64,000 bases of DNA from Catellatospora sp. KI3 (GCF_029948125.1 NZ_JASAMB010000002.1:450479-514478), one strand, 5' to 3'. Counted from the stretch's first letter, positions 27,402 to 40,455 are shown. Numbers and translations: made by a program. The notes: a model not told the origin generated them from the letters alone.

Positions 27402-29221
27402 CCACGTTGAACCGACGTCGCCTGCTGGGCATGCTCACCGGGGCGGGCGCCGCGCTGACGCTGGGCGCCTGCGGCATCGGCGCCCGCGACCAGGTCGTCC
27501 GCGACGGGCCGGGGCCCTCGGCGGGTCCGGGCGGGGCGCCGTACGCGCGGGCCACGCCGCCCGTGCGCGGCATCATCAACGATCCGAAGAAGCTGGTGGA
27601 GGACTTCCTCGAGGCGGCCGCCGGGGACCACGGCACGCAGGCGTCGCACACGAACGTGCTCGAGGTGCTGAAGAGCTATCTCAGCCCGAAGGCGATCGAG
27701 GAGTGGAACCCGGGCACCGAGGTGAACCTGGTCCGGCTGACCCGCTCGGTGACCCGCAACGGCTCCACCGGCGGCGTGGACGTGCCGGTGCAGCATCTGG
27801 GCATCCTCACGCCCGACGGGCGGATCGAGCCGCCGCGGCTGGGCCACAAGACGTACACGTTCACCGTGGGCCCGGCGCCCAACGGCCAGGGCCTGGTCAT
27901 CACCGACCCGCCGGACGACCTGCTGCTGGTCGACACCGCCGTGCTCACCTACTACGACGTGAGGCCCATCTACTTCCTCAACGCCGACAAGTCGTCGCTG
28001 GTGCCGGATCTGCGCTACCTTCCGCGCGCCGTCCCGCCGGAGCAGCAGGGCAACCGCCTGCTGGAGTGGCTGGTCGGGGGGCCGTCGCAGTGGCTGGACC
28101 GCGCCGTGGAGCTGCTGCCCGAGGGCGCCTCGCGGCGCGGCAGCATCACGCTGAGCCCGGACCGGCTGACGGTGAACCTGACCGCCGCCGTCTCCGACGC
28201 CAGTGCGCTGGACAACCTCGCCGCCCAGCTGTGGTGGACGCTGCGGCCCGACCGCGCCGACCGCAGCCTGCAGCTGCTCACCGACGGCGTGCCGGTCACC
28301 ACCAGCACCACCTACCTGGCCAAGAACTCGGCGGTCGGCACCCAGTCCTACGAGCCGCGCCGCTACGCGGTGGTCGACGGCAGGCTGCGCCAGCTGCGCA
28401 CCGGCCAGGCGTCGGCCTCGCTCGCGCTGGGCAACGTCAACCAGGACATCGCCGCCGCCGCGGTCTCCCGCCGCCAGCAGTCGGTGGCCCTGGTCCGCAA
28501 GCGCTACGGCAGGCAGCAGCTCTGGATCGGCGAGACCGACAAGATCAGATACAGCGGGCTGGAAGGGGACGTCCTGTCCGCGCCCACCTGGCTGGACCGC
28601 TCCAACCAGGTGCTGCTGGTGCTCAAGGACGGTGAGATCTACGCGGTCAGCAACGGCGGGGCGCACGCGCAGGTGCACACCGACCGGCTGCCCGGCAAGG
28701 TGACCGCGATGTCGGTGGCGCCCGACGGCCGCCGGATCGCGCTGGTGGTGAAGGGCAGCCTGTACACGGCGGCGCTGGTCCGCAAGGGCAACCAGGTCAC
28801 GTCGTTCTCGGTCGGCCAGCCGAGGTCGGTGCCGACCAGCCTCACGGATCTGCGCGGGGTCGCCTTCACCAAGGAGGACCATCTCGTCATCGCGGGGCTG
28901 AACGCCGCGCAGGAGGCGCTGCTCTACGAGATCACCACCGACGGGGTGCTCCAGTCGAAGTCGCTGGCGCCGTCGCGGGTGCAGACCGAGATCACCAACC
29001 TGGTGGCGTACGTCGACAACCCCATCACCGGCAGCGGGCTGAACATCCTGCTGGACATGAACGGCACCGCCTACCAGGCGTTCGGTCAGCACGACCCGGA
29101 GCCGCTGAGCCAGTTCCTGCCGCCGGAGCCGCTGCCCTCGGCGACGCCGTCGGCGGATCCGTCGGCCTCGCCGAGCACCCCGGCCACCCCGGCGGTCTCC
29201 GCCGCCTTCTTCGAGGGCTGA
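27398..29221 (+). CDS. lpqB: LpqB lipoprotein, accessory to MtrAB
   Basis: A 607-residue lipoprotein with lipobox LGAC (Cys25) after a twin-Arg-containing leader, a GerMN domain (about 185-320) and a C-terminal beta-propeller-like region (about 340-560) with a Pro/Ser/Ala-rich tail. In mycobacteria LpqB interacts with the extracellular part of MtrB and tunes MtrA phosphorylation. The ATGA overlap with mtrB and the canonical gene order make the assignment firm. Confidence 0.93.
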   Translation: MTTLNRRRLLGMLTGAGAALTLGACGIGARDQVVRDGPGPSAGPGGAPYARATPPVRGIINDPKKLVEDFLEAAAGDHGTQASHTNVLEVLKSYLSPKAIEEWNPGTEVNLVRLTRSVTRNGSTGGVDVPVQHLGILTPDGRIEPPRLGHKTYTFTVGPAPNGQGLVITDPPDDLLLVDTAVLTYYDVRPIYFLNADKSSLVPDLRYLPRAVPPEQQGNRLLEWLVGGPSQWLDRAVELLPEGASRRGSITLSPDRLTVNLTAAVSDASALDNLAAQLWWTLRPDRADRSLQLLTDGVPVTTSTTYLAKNSAVGTQSYEPRRYAVVDGRLRQLRTGQASASLALGNVNQDIAAAAVSRRQQSVALVRKRYGRQQLWIGETDKIRYSGLEGDVLSAPTWLDRSNQVLLVLKDGEIYAVSNGGAHAQVHTDRLPGKVTAMSVAPDGRRIALVVKGSLYTAALVRKGNQVTSFSVGQPRSVPTSLTDLRGVAFTKEDHLVIAGLNAAQEALLYEITTDGVLQSKSLAPSRVQTEITNLVAYVDNPITGSGLNILLDMNGTAYQAFGQHDPEPLSQFLPPEPLPSATPSADPSASPSTPATPAVSAAFFEG

Positions 29222-29224
29222 GCC

Positions 29225-29965
29225 GTGCCGCCGGGGGTCCGCCGCGCTCGGGCGGGCGCCGCCGCCACCGCCCTCTGGGGCGCCCTGAGCGACCTGGTGC
29301 TGCCCGCCGCCTGCGCGGGGTGCGGCACGCAGGGTCAGTCGCTGCGGTTCGAGGTGTGCGAGGGCTGCGCCCGCGAGCTGGAGACCCTGCGGGCCCGGCC
29401 CACCCGGCCGCAGCCCGCGCCGGACGGGCTGCCCCCGTGCGTCACCCTCGGCGACTACGACGGGCGGCTGCGGGAGCTGCTGCTGGCGTACAAGGAGCGG
29501 GGTCGGCACCGGCTCGCGCGGCCGCTGGGCGCGCTGCTGGCCGAGGCGGTCGCGGCCGTGGTGCCCGGCTCCCCGGTGCTGCTGCTGCACGTGCCGGACA
29601 CGGCCGCGGCGGCGCGGGCCCGCCACGGCGACCACATGCTGCTGCTGTCGCGCGGGACGGCCGCCCGGCTGCGGGAGGCGGGCCGCCGGGTCGAGCTGGC
29701 GCAGCCGCTGCGCGCCCTGCCCAAGGCGGACTCGGCCCACCTGACCTCGGCACAGCGGGCGCTGGCCGCGCTGGGCGGGTTCACCACGGCGCCGGGCCGG
29801 CTGGCGCAGGCGCGGCGGGCCGCCGCCGGGTCCGTGGTGGTGCTGCTCGACGACATCATCACGACGGGTGCGACTCTTTCGGCCGCGGCGGCATGTTTGA
29901 CCCGAGCGGGGGTACGGGTTGATGCATGCGTCACTCTCGCCGCGACACGCCGGACCCGTGCCTGA
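29225..29965 (+). CDS. ComF family phosphoribosyltransferase-like protein
   Basis: A 246-residue protein with an N-terminal zinc-finger-like CxxC pair (CAGC near 36-39, CEGC near 54-57) and the C-terminal PRPP-binding loop LLDDIITTGATLSAAA (about 203-218) of ComF/GntX proteins. Bacterial ComF is needed for DNA uptake in competent species; in actinomycetes the role is unclear. GTG 29225 lies 3 bp after the lpqB stop, so it is likely the last gene of mtrAB-lpqB. Confidence 0.85.
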   Translation: MPPGVRRARAGAAATALWGALSDLVLPAACAGCGTQGQSLRFEVCEGCARELETLRARPTRPQPAPDGLPPCVTLGDYDGRLRELLLAYKERGRHRLARPLGALLAEAVAAVVPGSPVLLLHVPDTAAAARARHGDHMLLLSRGTAARLREAGRRVELAQPLRALPKADSAHLTSAQRALAALGGFTTAPGRLAQARRAAAGSVVVLLDDIITTGATLSAAAACLTRAGVRVDACVTLAATRRTRA

Positions 29966-30200
29966 CCGAGAAATATGCCGGAAACTTCCGCATAATTACC
30001 TGATCGGCAGCCGGTGACGGCACGGTGACGCGTGGTACCGAAAGGGCGAATCTCGTCAAAACAGTCTTGGTACAAGGGATGACGAGAGGCTGTCCAGCGG
30101 CTAGCGTCAGAAGCCAACCACCTGATGGAGGCCACTGTGAAAAGTGGCACGAGCGTCGGAAGGGGCTTACGTAAGTGCGCCCCGGAGCGAATCGCTGGGG

Positions 30201-30234
30201 TGTCCAGTTTTTCGGACAGACCGTGGGAGGTCAG
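30201..30234 (+). promoter_or_regulatory. hpf leader inverted repeat and ribosome site
   Basis: TGTCC (30201-30205) and GGACA (30214-30218) form a short inverted repeat just before a very strong ribosome site, GGGAGGTCAGG (30225-30235). It could modulate translation start or be an operator. The 29966-30236 gap shows no other clear feature. Confidence 0.3.
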
Positions 30235-30236
30235 GC

Positions 30237-30851
30237 GTGGACATCGAGGTCAAGGGTCGCAACGTCGAAGTGCCCGAGCACTACAAGGTGCACGTGGCCG
30301 ACAAGCTGCAGAAGATCGAGCGTTACGACCAGAAGATCATTGAAATCGACGTCGAACTAATCCACGAGCGCAACCCGCGCCAAGCTGATTCCTGCCAGCA
30401 CGTTGAGATCACCTGTGTCACCCGCGGACCCGTGATCCGCGCCGTCGGCGCCGCCGGTGACTTCTACAGCGCACTGGACATGGCCATCGAGCGCCTCGAC
30501 CGCCAGATGCGCAAGGCGGCCGACCGCCGCCGGGTGCACCGCGGCCGCCGCGCCCCGGTCTCCGTCGCCGCCGCGACGGCGGGACTGCCTCTCTTCGAAC
30601 CCCCCGGTGACCTCACCAGCACCTCGCTGTCGCGCGGCTCCGTCGCGACGATGGACGACGAGGAGCAGCCCTGGCACATCGTGCGTGAGAAGGAGTTCTC
30701 CGGCGAGCCGATGACGATCGACGACGCGCTCTACCAGATGGAGCTCGTCGGGCACGACTTCTACCTGTTCCATGACAAGGACAGCGGCCGGCCCTGCGTG
30801 GTCTACCGTCGTCGGGCCTACGACTACGGCCTGCTCACCCTCGCCTGGTGA
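30237..30851 (+). CDS. hpf: Long-form ribosome hibernation promoting factor
   Basis: A 204-residue long HPF. The N-terminal S30AE domain (about 1-105) begins MDIEVKGRNVEVPEHY and is followed by a linker and the C-terminal dimerisation domain (about 140-204: EEQPWHIVREKEF, MTIDDALYQMELVGHDFYLF). It silences ribosomes by forming 100S dimers during stress or stationary phase. GTG 30237 is placed by the ribosome site; in-frame starts further upstream would add residues with no S30AE similarity. A terminator follows. Confidence 0.93.
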   Translation: MDIEVKGRNVEVPEHYKVHVADKLQKIERYDQKIIEIDVELIHERNPRQADSCQHVEITCVTRGPVIRAVGAAGDFYSALDMAIERLDRQMRKAADRRRVHRGRRAPVSVAAATAGLPLFEPPGDLTSTSLSRGSVATMDDEEQPWHIVREKEFSGEPMTIDDALYQMELVGHDFYLFHDKDSGRPCVVYRRRAYDYGLLTLAW

Positions 30852-30881
30852 CGTTGCTCGTGGTCACCCTCCTCTGGGAAC

Positions 30882-30928
30882 GGTGACCTGGCCTCCGGTC
30901 GGCTCGTACCACCGGAGGCCGGGTCACC
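30882..30928 (+). terminator. Terminator after hpf
   Basis: An 18-bp stem with one G-U pair (30882-30899 with 30911-30928) is followed by GTCCTTTCTGTT. It lies between hpf and the convergent GNAT gene. Confidence 0.75.
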
Positions 30929-30955
30929 GTCCTTTCTGTTCAGCGGCGCTGCCGC

Positions 30956-32065
30956 TCAGCGGTACTGCTCGGCGATCCGGACGAACTGGATGTCGTCGAT
31001 CCGCCCGCCGTCGCGGCCCGGCAGCTTCGCCTTCAGGTAGGCCTCCTGCTCGAACCCGGCCCGCCGCAGCACGTTGCGCGACGCCTCGTTGTACGGGAAC
31101 GTCCCCGCGCACACCCGGATGATCCCGGCGTGCTCCATGGCCCAGTCGCTGATCAGGCGCGCCGCGCTGGTGGCCATGCCCCGGCCCCGGAACTCCGGCC
31201 GCAGGCCGTAGCCGATCAGCGCCTGCCGGGTGAACGGCTCCTGGTAGAACAGGCCGATGTCACCGGCGAACGCGCCGGTCGCCGCGTCGAGGATGACGCA
31301 GTCGGCACGCGCGCCCGCCAGCCACTCCGACTCGGCCCGCTCGCACCGGAAGCGCATGAACTCGGGCGTGATCGGGCCGCCCAGGTTGGTCTTGGCGACC
31401 TCGGGCAGGCTCTGCAGGGCGAAGATGTCGTCGGCGTCGGCCGGGGTCACCCGCCGCAGCACCACGTGGCCGTCGGTCAGCTGCCCGCCGGGCAGGTCCG
31501 GCAGGCCGGGCGCGACCCGGTCACCCGAGTCGGTGGCGAGCCGGACGTACGCGGTCAGGTCGGTCAGCGCGCCCGACCGGTCGGTCAGCGCGCCGCGGCG
31601 TACCCCCTCGCGGGTGAAGCCCGCCGCCAGCGCCACCCGCTGGCTGGCCGCGTTCGTCGGCGCGGTGAGCAGCTCCAGCCGATCGAAGCCGCGCTCGCGC
31701 AGCGCCCATTCCGACACCGTGCGGGCGGCCGCGGTGGCCACGCCCCGGCGGCGGGCCCACGGCGCGACCCAGTAGCCGACCGCCGCGTGGTTGCGCGAGA
31801 CGCCGACCGGCAGCATGCTGGCCGCGCCGAGCAGCCGGTCGGTGGCCGGATCCACCACCGCCCAGGCCGCCCCGCCCGCCTGCCAGGCCGCGGGGGCGCC
31901 CTCGGCGATCCACCGGCGGGCGTCGTCGGCCGTGTGCGGCGACGGCAGCTCCGGCAGGTACCGCGCGATGTCCGGATCTTCGCAGGCCCGCACCCGGTCC
32001 GCCAGGTCGGCCTCGGCCCACGGGCGCAGCCGCACCGCCCCGCCGTCGAGCACCTGCTCACTCAT
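30956..32065 (-). CDS. Tandem GNAT acetyltransferase (two domains)
   Basis: A 369-residue protein made of two GNAT domains. Domain 1 (about 5-175) contains VGYWVAPWARRRGVATAAAR with the acetyl-CoA loop; domain 2 (about 195-365) contains IGYGLRPEFRGRGMATSAAR. Both belong to the RimJ/RimL-like group that acetylates protein N-termini, antibiotics or small amines. The substrate is unknown. ATG 32065 overlaps the TGA of the preceding GNAT gene by 4 bp, so three GNAT domains are made from one transcript. Confidence 0.82.
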   Translation of the reverse strand: MSEQVLDGGAVRLRPWAEADLADRVRACEDPDIARYLPELPSPHTADDARRWIAEGAPAAWQAGGAAWAVVDPATDRLLGAASMLPVGVSRNHAAVGYWVAPWARRRGVATAAARTVSEWALRERGFDRLELLTAPTNAASQRVALAAGFTREGVRRGALTDRSGALTDLTAYVRLATDSGDRVAPGLPDLPGGQLTDGHVVLRRVTPADADDIFALQSLPEVAKTNLGGPITPEFMRFRCERAESEWLAGARADCVILDAATGAFAGDIGLFYQEPFTRQALIGYGLRPEFRGRGMATSAARLISDWAMEHAGIIRVCAGTFPYNEASRNVLRRAGFEQEAYLKAKLPGRDGGRIDDIQFVRIAEQYR

Positions 32066-32631
32066 GCCAGATCCTCTCTCACCAGCGCCGCGATCCACGC
32101 GTCGCGCCGCTCGCCCCGGTGCGCGCACCCGCCGCGCTGCACCCCTTCGAGGCGGAAGCCCGCCTTCTCGGCCACCCGCCGTGAGCCGTCGTTGCCGACG
32201 TGCGCCTTCCACTCGACCCGGGCCAGGCCCAGTTCCCGCAGACCGTACTCGGCGGCGGCGCGTAGCGCGGCGGACATGTAGCCGCGGCCGCGAGCGTACG
32301 GTGCCGTGACGAATCCCACATCGGCCACCTCGGGATCCTTGCCGATCCGCAGATCCAACTGCCCGACGTAGGACCCGTCGGCGCCGGCGACGACCCAGCA
32401 GGCGCCTTCGCGCCGCTGCCACCAGCCCGGCGCGTAGTCGGTGGTGAATCCTTCGGCCATCGCCCGGTCGTAGCCGAGCGGGATGGTGGTCCAGCGCAAA
32501 GACTCCGGGTCGGTGCAGGTGAGCAGGACGCTGTCGGCGTCCCTGAGCTCGGCGGGGCGGAGTGTGATCTTCTCGCCCGCCTCGGTCTCCGCGCGCAGCA
32601 CGGGCTGGGGCGCGTCGTAAGGGGAAGACAT
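32062..32631 (-). CDS. GNAT family N-acetyltransferase
   Basis: A 189-residue single-domain GNAT protein of the RimJ/RimL type, with ITLRPAELRDADSV at the start, VGFVTAPYARGRGYMSAALRAAAEYG as the acetyl-CoA motif, and ARVEWKAHVGNDGSRRVAEKAGF near the end. ATG at 32631. It is the first of two coupled acetyltransferase genes and divergent from secA. The substrate is unknown. Confidence 0.84.
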   Translation of the reverse strand: MSSPYDAPQPVLRAETEAGEKITLRPAELRDADSVLLTCTDPESLRWTTIPLGYDRAMAEGFTTDYAPGWWQRREGACWVVAGADGSYVGQLDLRIGKDPEVADVGFVTAPYARGRGYMSAALRAAAEYGLRELGLARVEWKAHVGNDGSRRVAEKAGFRLEGVQRGGCAHRGERRDAWIAALVREDLA

Positions 32632-32819
32632 GCCGGCAACCCTGACATACCGGGGGCGGCGGGCGCACGCTGGTTATACAGCGGTTTGTACGGCGGTGAC
32701 CTGCGGGAACTTTGGGACTTCTTGTCCGATCTCGGTTGCTCCTTCCCCCAGGGGTGACGATTCCGTGTCCGATGCGCCTACGATGGGTCGGCAGACTGTC
32801 TAGGGAGCGTTGAACACCC

Positions 32820-35660
<2,841 letters not shown>

Positions 35661-35674
35661 GCACCGCACGAAGA

Positions 35675-35713
35675 ACGGGAGGACCGCCTGGGTGGCGGTC
35701 CTCCCGTCTTTCT
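35675..35713 (+). terminator. Rho-independent terminator after secA
   Basis: A perfect 14-bp stem (35675-35688 with 35694-35707), 5-nt loop, then CTTTCT. Confidence 0.85.
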
Positions 35714-35857
35714 GTGCGGCGCCCGGCTACCCCTGCCGTGCGCGCCGCACTCTCCCCTCCAGTGGTGGTGCGACCCGGAACGGCCGCCGCCTGGTGCCGT
35801 GCGGGCAGGCGTCCGCCCCGGGAGCCGGGTCGGGGCAGTGTGCCGGAGGGCGGCGGG

Positions 35858-36376
35858 TCAGAGCAGGACGGTGAGGGCGGTGCAGCGCCAGGTGGTGCCG
35901 TCGCGCTCCAGCCGGTACGCGATGGACCAGGTGCTGTGGCCGTCGCTGAGCACGGCGGCGACCTCGGCGACGCCGGGCCGGGGCTCGCAGGTGCGCAGCT
36001 GACGACGGCGCACGGGGGTGCGCGCGGTGGCGTTGCGCCGGGCCAGCCGCATCTTGGTCAGGCGGCGCAGCGCCCGGGTCAGCTCGTCGAGCACCTCGTT
36101 GGCCTCGGTGACGCGCAGCAGCGGGCGCAGCTGGCTGGGGGAGCGGAACCCGTTGAACAGCTCCAGGCACAGGTTGAGGAAGCGCAGCGCGGTGGTGTGG
36201 CACTCGGGCGAGGCCCCGGCGATCGCCTCGGGCGGGATCACCTCGCGCGGTTCGGACCGGACCGGCCGGTAGGTGGTGGGGCGCAGTTCGTCGTCGAACG
36301 GCGGGTCGAGCAGCGGCGCGCGGTGGATGCGGACCGCGCCCGGCGCAACGGCGGGCGGCGACGCTAGCACCGTCAT
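35858..36376 (-). CDS. Rv3235-family protein
   Basis: A 172-residue protein of a family found next to secA in actinobacteria (M. tuberculosis Rv3235). The first 50 residues look disordered. The conserved core has ALRFLNLCLELFNGFRSPSQLRPL, a helical middle and a C-terminal beta region ending in WSIAYRLERDGTTWRCTALTVLL. No catalytic motif is visible and no function is known to me. ATG 36376; the promoter region carries 10-bp tandem repeats (36395-36424) also found before the neighbouring HTH gene. Confidence 0.8.
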   Translation of the reverse strand: MTVLASPPAVAPGAVRIHRAPLLDPPFDDELRPTTYRPVRSEPREVIPPEAIAGASPECHTTALRFLNLCLELFNGFRSPSQLRPLLRVTEANEVLDELTRALRRLTKMRLARRNATARTPVRRRQLRTCEPRPGVAEVAAVLSDGHSTWSIAYRLERDGTTWRCTALTVLL

Positions 36377-36394
36377 GGGTTCACCACCTGAATC

Positions 36395-36424
36395 TTGAGT
36401 TTGCTTGAGTTTGCCTCCGTTTGA
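36395..36424 (-). promoter_or_regulatory. 10-bp tandem direct repeats upstream of the Rv3235-family gene
   Basis: TTGAGTTTGC occurs twice head to tail (36395-36404 and 36405-36414), with a degenerate third unit CTCCGTTTGA (36415-36424). They begin 19 bp before the start codon of the Rv3235-family gene, a position fitting a repressor site. The same kind of array lies at 36746-36765. Confidence 0.65.
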
Positions 36425-36471
36425 AATTCTCTGGCTACGAATGGGGCGCGGTCAATGCCTGTGGATAACTC

Positions 36472-36705
36472 TCAGTCCTCGCCGCCGGACAGGGGGTTGT
36501 CCTTGACGTACTGCTGCGCCTCGTCGTAGAGCTTGCCGATGAACTCCTCCAGCCGGGCGCGCTCCACCCGCCACTGACCACGGCCGCCGAGCCTGATCGC
36601 GGGCAGTTCGCCGCGGCGCACGAGCGCGTAGATCTGCGCCGCCGACGTGCTCAGCTCCTCGGCGACCTGCTCCAGGGTGAGGAAGCGCGGCTGCGGCTGG
36701 TTCAT
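36472..36705 (-). CDS. Small excisionase/MerR-type helix-turn-helix protein
   Basis: A 77-residue protein of the HTH_17 family: FLTLEQVAEELSTSAAQIYALVRRGELPAIRLGGRGQWRVER spans the winged helix, followed by a helical tail. Such proteins include phage excisionases, but the relative BldC also binds tandem direct repeats in chromosomal promoters. The gene lies between two unrelated chromosomal genes, with no integrase or att site in sight, so a resident transcription factor is more likely than a phage remnant. Tandem repeats in its own upstream region (36746-36765) and in that of the next gene are candidate targets. Confidence 0.85.
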   Translation of the reverse strand: MNQPQPRFLTLEQVAEELSTSAAQIYALVRRGELPAIRLGGRGQWRVERARLEEFIGKLYDEAQQYVKDNPLSGGED

Positions 36706-36745
36706 GGCGGAGTTCTCCCGAGGGTCTGCGTCAGGGGTCTGATGC

Positions 36746-36765
36746 TTCAGCTTGCTTCAGTTTGC
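36746..36765 (-). promoter_or_regulatory. 10-bp tandem direct repeats upstream of the HTH gene
   Basis: TTCAGCTTGC and TTCAGTTTGC stand head to tail (36746-36755 and 36756-36765), 40 bp upstream of the HTH start codon and about 85 bp before the DUF6912 gene on the other strand. With the array at 36395 they give the consensus TTSAGYTTGC. Confidence 0.65.
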
Positions 36766-36848
36766 CATCGGATGGCGGCTGACGGTGTGCCCGGTGCCGG
36801 ACATGCGAGACTGTCCCCGACAGGTCGGACGAGCCGGAGGTGACCGCC

Positions 36849-37361
36849 GTGGCGGCAGAACTCGTACGGGTCTATCTGCCCGCGACCGTGCCGCTGGTGG
36901 CGGCCCTGGCGGAGTCGGGGGAGTTCGGCCGCCCGCCCGTCGCCGCCCACGCGGTGACCCCCGCCCTGCGCGAGTGGTACGCCGAGGGCGACGAGGAGGA
37001 GCTGGAGTACGTGGCCTTCCTGCGCGCCGCCCAGGACGCCCTGCGTCTGCTGCGCGACGATCCGGGCGCCCCGCGACGCCGGGTGGTGGTCTCCGTCGAC
37101 GTGCCCGCCGACCAGGTGAGCGCCGACAGCCGCGAACTCGGCACCAGCGCGGTGCGGCTGCGCGACGCGGTCCGCCGGTCGGCGATCGCCGCGTTCCACG
37201 TGGACGAGCGGGAGGCGGAGCCGGTCGTGGCGGCGGCCGCGGAGGTGGTCGAGCGGGCCGCGGGCGGCGACCCCGACGCCCAGTTCACCGTCGACTCCGC
37301 CGAGGACCTGGACCTCCTCTGGTACGCCCCCGAGGAACTCACCGACCTCCTCGCCTCCTGA
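36849..37361 (+). CDS. DUF6912 family protein
   Basis: A 170-residue protein of an actinobacterial family with unknown function. Family features are [14 protein letters not shown] at the start, [24 protein letters not shown] in the first third, and an acidic C-terminus ending in [15 protein letters not shown]. No signal peptide or membrane helix. GTG 36849 is chosen because GGAGG lies 8 nt upstream; a GTG at 36840 falls within that ribosome site. A 65-bp palindrome follows about 50 bp after the stop. Confidence 0.78.
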   Translation: MAAELVRVYLPATVPLVAALAESGEFGRPPVAAHAVTPALREWYAEGDEEELEYVAFLRAAQDALRLLRDDPGAPRRRVVVSVDVPADQVSADSRELGTSAVRLRDAVRRSAIAAFHVDEREAEPVVAAAAEVVERAAGGDPDAQFTVDSAEDLDLLWYAPEELTDLLAS

Positions 37362-37410
37362 CCACACCGCCCGGACCCGCGTCACCTGCCCCCGCCCGCC
37401 CCGCCCTTAA

Positions 37411-37475
37411 ATTGACGCTGGCCTATCTAGTGGACCATTTTCCATGATCCGTGCTCTAGATAGGCCAGCGTCAAT
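37411..37475. repeat. 65-bp dispersed palindrome, copy 2
   Basis: Arms ATTGACGCTGGCCTATC are perfect over 17 bp and extend to 20 bp (37411-37430 with 37456-37475). It sits between convergent genes (DUF6912 and the membrane protein) and could end both transcripts. Confidence 0.9.
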
Positions 37476-37480
37476 GCCAA

Positions 37481-37516
37481 GTCGGGGCGGTCGGGGCGGT
37501 CGGGGCGGTCGGGGCT
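37481..37516. repeat. 9-bp tandem repeat (GTCGGGGCG)x4
   Basis: Four head-to-tail copies of GTCGGGGCG, the last with a final T, start 5 bp after the palindrome. A slippage-prone G-rich array between convergent genes. Confidence 0.8.
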
Positions 37517-37549
37517 CGGGCCGCCGCTGGGGCGCGCCGGGTGGGCGGG

Positions 37550-38518
37550 TCAGGCGTCGGGGGTGACCTTCGGGAGGGTGCGGCCGTACGCGACCATCGC
37601 CGTGATGGCGCCCACGAAGAACACCACCAGGCAGGTGTTCAGCCGCGAATCCGCCGCCATGTGCTCGAACAGCTGGTCCCCGGTCATGTCTGTACTCGCC
37701 ATGCTGAGCAGCCACGGCGCGCCGAGGCGGGTGAACAGCTCGGCGACGGCCAGCATGAGCCCGGCCGCGCCGCCCGCGAGCAGGTAGACCGGCCAGCGGG
37801 GCGCTTGTCCGGCCTGGCGCGACAGCGCCCGCAGGCGCCAGAAGGCGAGCAGCCCGGCGGTGATGCCGGAGACCAGGGACAGGGTGAACGCGACCCAGCC
37901 GTTGGCGGCGTACCGCCCGGCGGGGGTGCCGTCGTCGCCGAAGAAGCGCAGCAGCGGGTCGGCGAAGCGGTGCGCGACGAACGCCAGGACCATGACGGAC
38001 AGGGCGGCGATGACCCCGGCGCGCAGCAGCGGGCGGCTGCTCCAGGCGCCGAGCGCGCCGCCGAGGGCGCCCGCGAGGCCGACGGTGAGCGCCAGCACCC
38101 CGCCCGCTCCGGCGGGGACGCCGAAGACCAGCAGCGCGGCGGAGGTGGCCACGGCGCCGGCGAACAGGCCCGCGCCGATGCCGGCGGCGAACCGTACGCC
38201 GGTGGACGGGGCCTTGCCGTGGGCGTCCAGCCAGCCGGTGGTGAACAGGGAGACGGCCACGCCGGCGACCAGGCTGGCCTGGACCAGGCCGGGCAGCGCG
38301 ACGGCGGCCAGCGCGAGGTTGAAGTCCATGCTGCCGGGCGTGAACGCGGTCCGGTTGACCAGCAGCGAGAGCAGCAGCCAGGCCAGCGCGGAGAAGGCGA
38401 GCCAGGTCGGCGCGGGCGCCACCGGGGCGGCCGGGGCGGGCGCGGCCGGAGTGCCCCGCCGCTGGGCCGGGGCGGGGGTGTCGACGGGGTCTGACGTGGC
38501 GATCGCTGGCTCGGTCAT
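37550..38518 (-). CDS. Multi-spanning membrane protein of unknown function
   Basis: A 322-residue protein with an Ala/Pro-rich cytoplasmic N-terminus (about 1-38) and roughly eight hydrophobic segments, at about 40-60, 68-90, 105-125, 128-150, 158-180, 205-225, 245-265 and 290-310. No signature motif was recognised; the Ala/Gly/Leu-rich composition is that of many actinomycete membrane proteins with no known role. ATG 38518 follows AGGAG. Divergent from pruA. Confidence 0.72.
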   Translation of the reverse strand: MTEPAIATSDPVDTPAPAQRRGTPAAPAPAAPVAPAPTWLAFSALAWLLLSLLVNRTAFTPGSMDFNLALAAVALPGLVQASLVAGVAVSLFTTGWLDAHGKAPSTGVRFAAGIGAGLFAGAVATSAALLVFGVPAGAGGVLALTVGLAGALGGALGAWSSRPLLRAGVIAALSVMVLAFVAHRFADPLLRFFGDDGTPAGRYAANGWVAFTLSLVSGITAGLLAFWRLRALSRQAGQAPRWPVYLLAGGAAGLMLAVAELFTRLGAPWLLSMASTDMTGDQLFEHMAADSRLNTCLVVFFVGAITAMVAYGRTLPKVTPDA

Positions 38519-38711
38519 CGTGGTCTCCTGACGGGCGGCGGAGGGCCGGTCGCGGCCGTGGTGCACGCCGCCGCGGCGGGTCCTGGTCGCGAGGGCCTGG
38601 GACGGCAGGCGAGGGGGGTCGGGGTGCTCTGGCGACCTAGCCTAGCCATGCCGGAAGGGTGGGTATCGTGGACCGGGAGGGCTGGCCCGGCCACGTGGAA
38701 CGGATCACATG

Positions 38712-38766
38712 GCAACGCTCGCCCGATGTCACGGACATGCTTTGCATGCGAGTATGCAAACGTTGC
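38712..38766. promoter_or_regulatory. Nested inverted repeats upstream of pruA
   Basis: TTTGCATGCGAGTATGCAAA (38741-38760) has perfect 7-bp arms. It is enclosed by GCAACG (38712-38717) and CGTTGC (38761-38766), and ATGTCacgGACAT (38726-38738) lies in between. Probably an operator for a proline- or glutamate-responsive regulator; no regulator gene is adjacent. Confidence 0.55.
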
Positions 38767-38796
38767 TGACATACCTTCCGATCGAAGGAGCCATCG

Positions 38797-40443
<1,647 letters not shown>

Positions 40444-40455
40444 CCGGCGCCGACG

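Noticed and set aside
26384-29740. Very long open frame (over 1,100 codons) antisense to mtrB and lpqB
   Set aside because: Its composition (R/A/G/V/Q-rich with no domain) is what the antisense of GC-rich coding sequence gives; the + strand genes are certain.
36472-36705. Excisionase-like HTH gene as a sign of a prophage or integrated element
   Set aside because: No integrase, att repeats or phage genes nearby and base composition equals that of the flanks.
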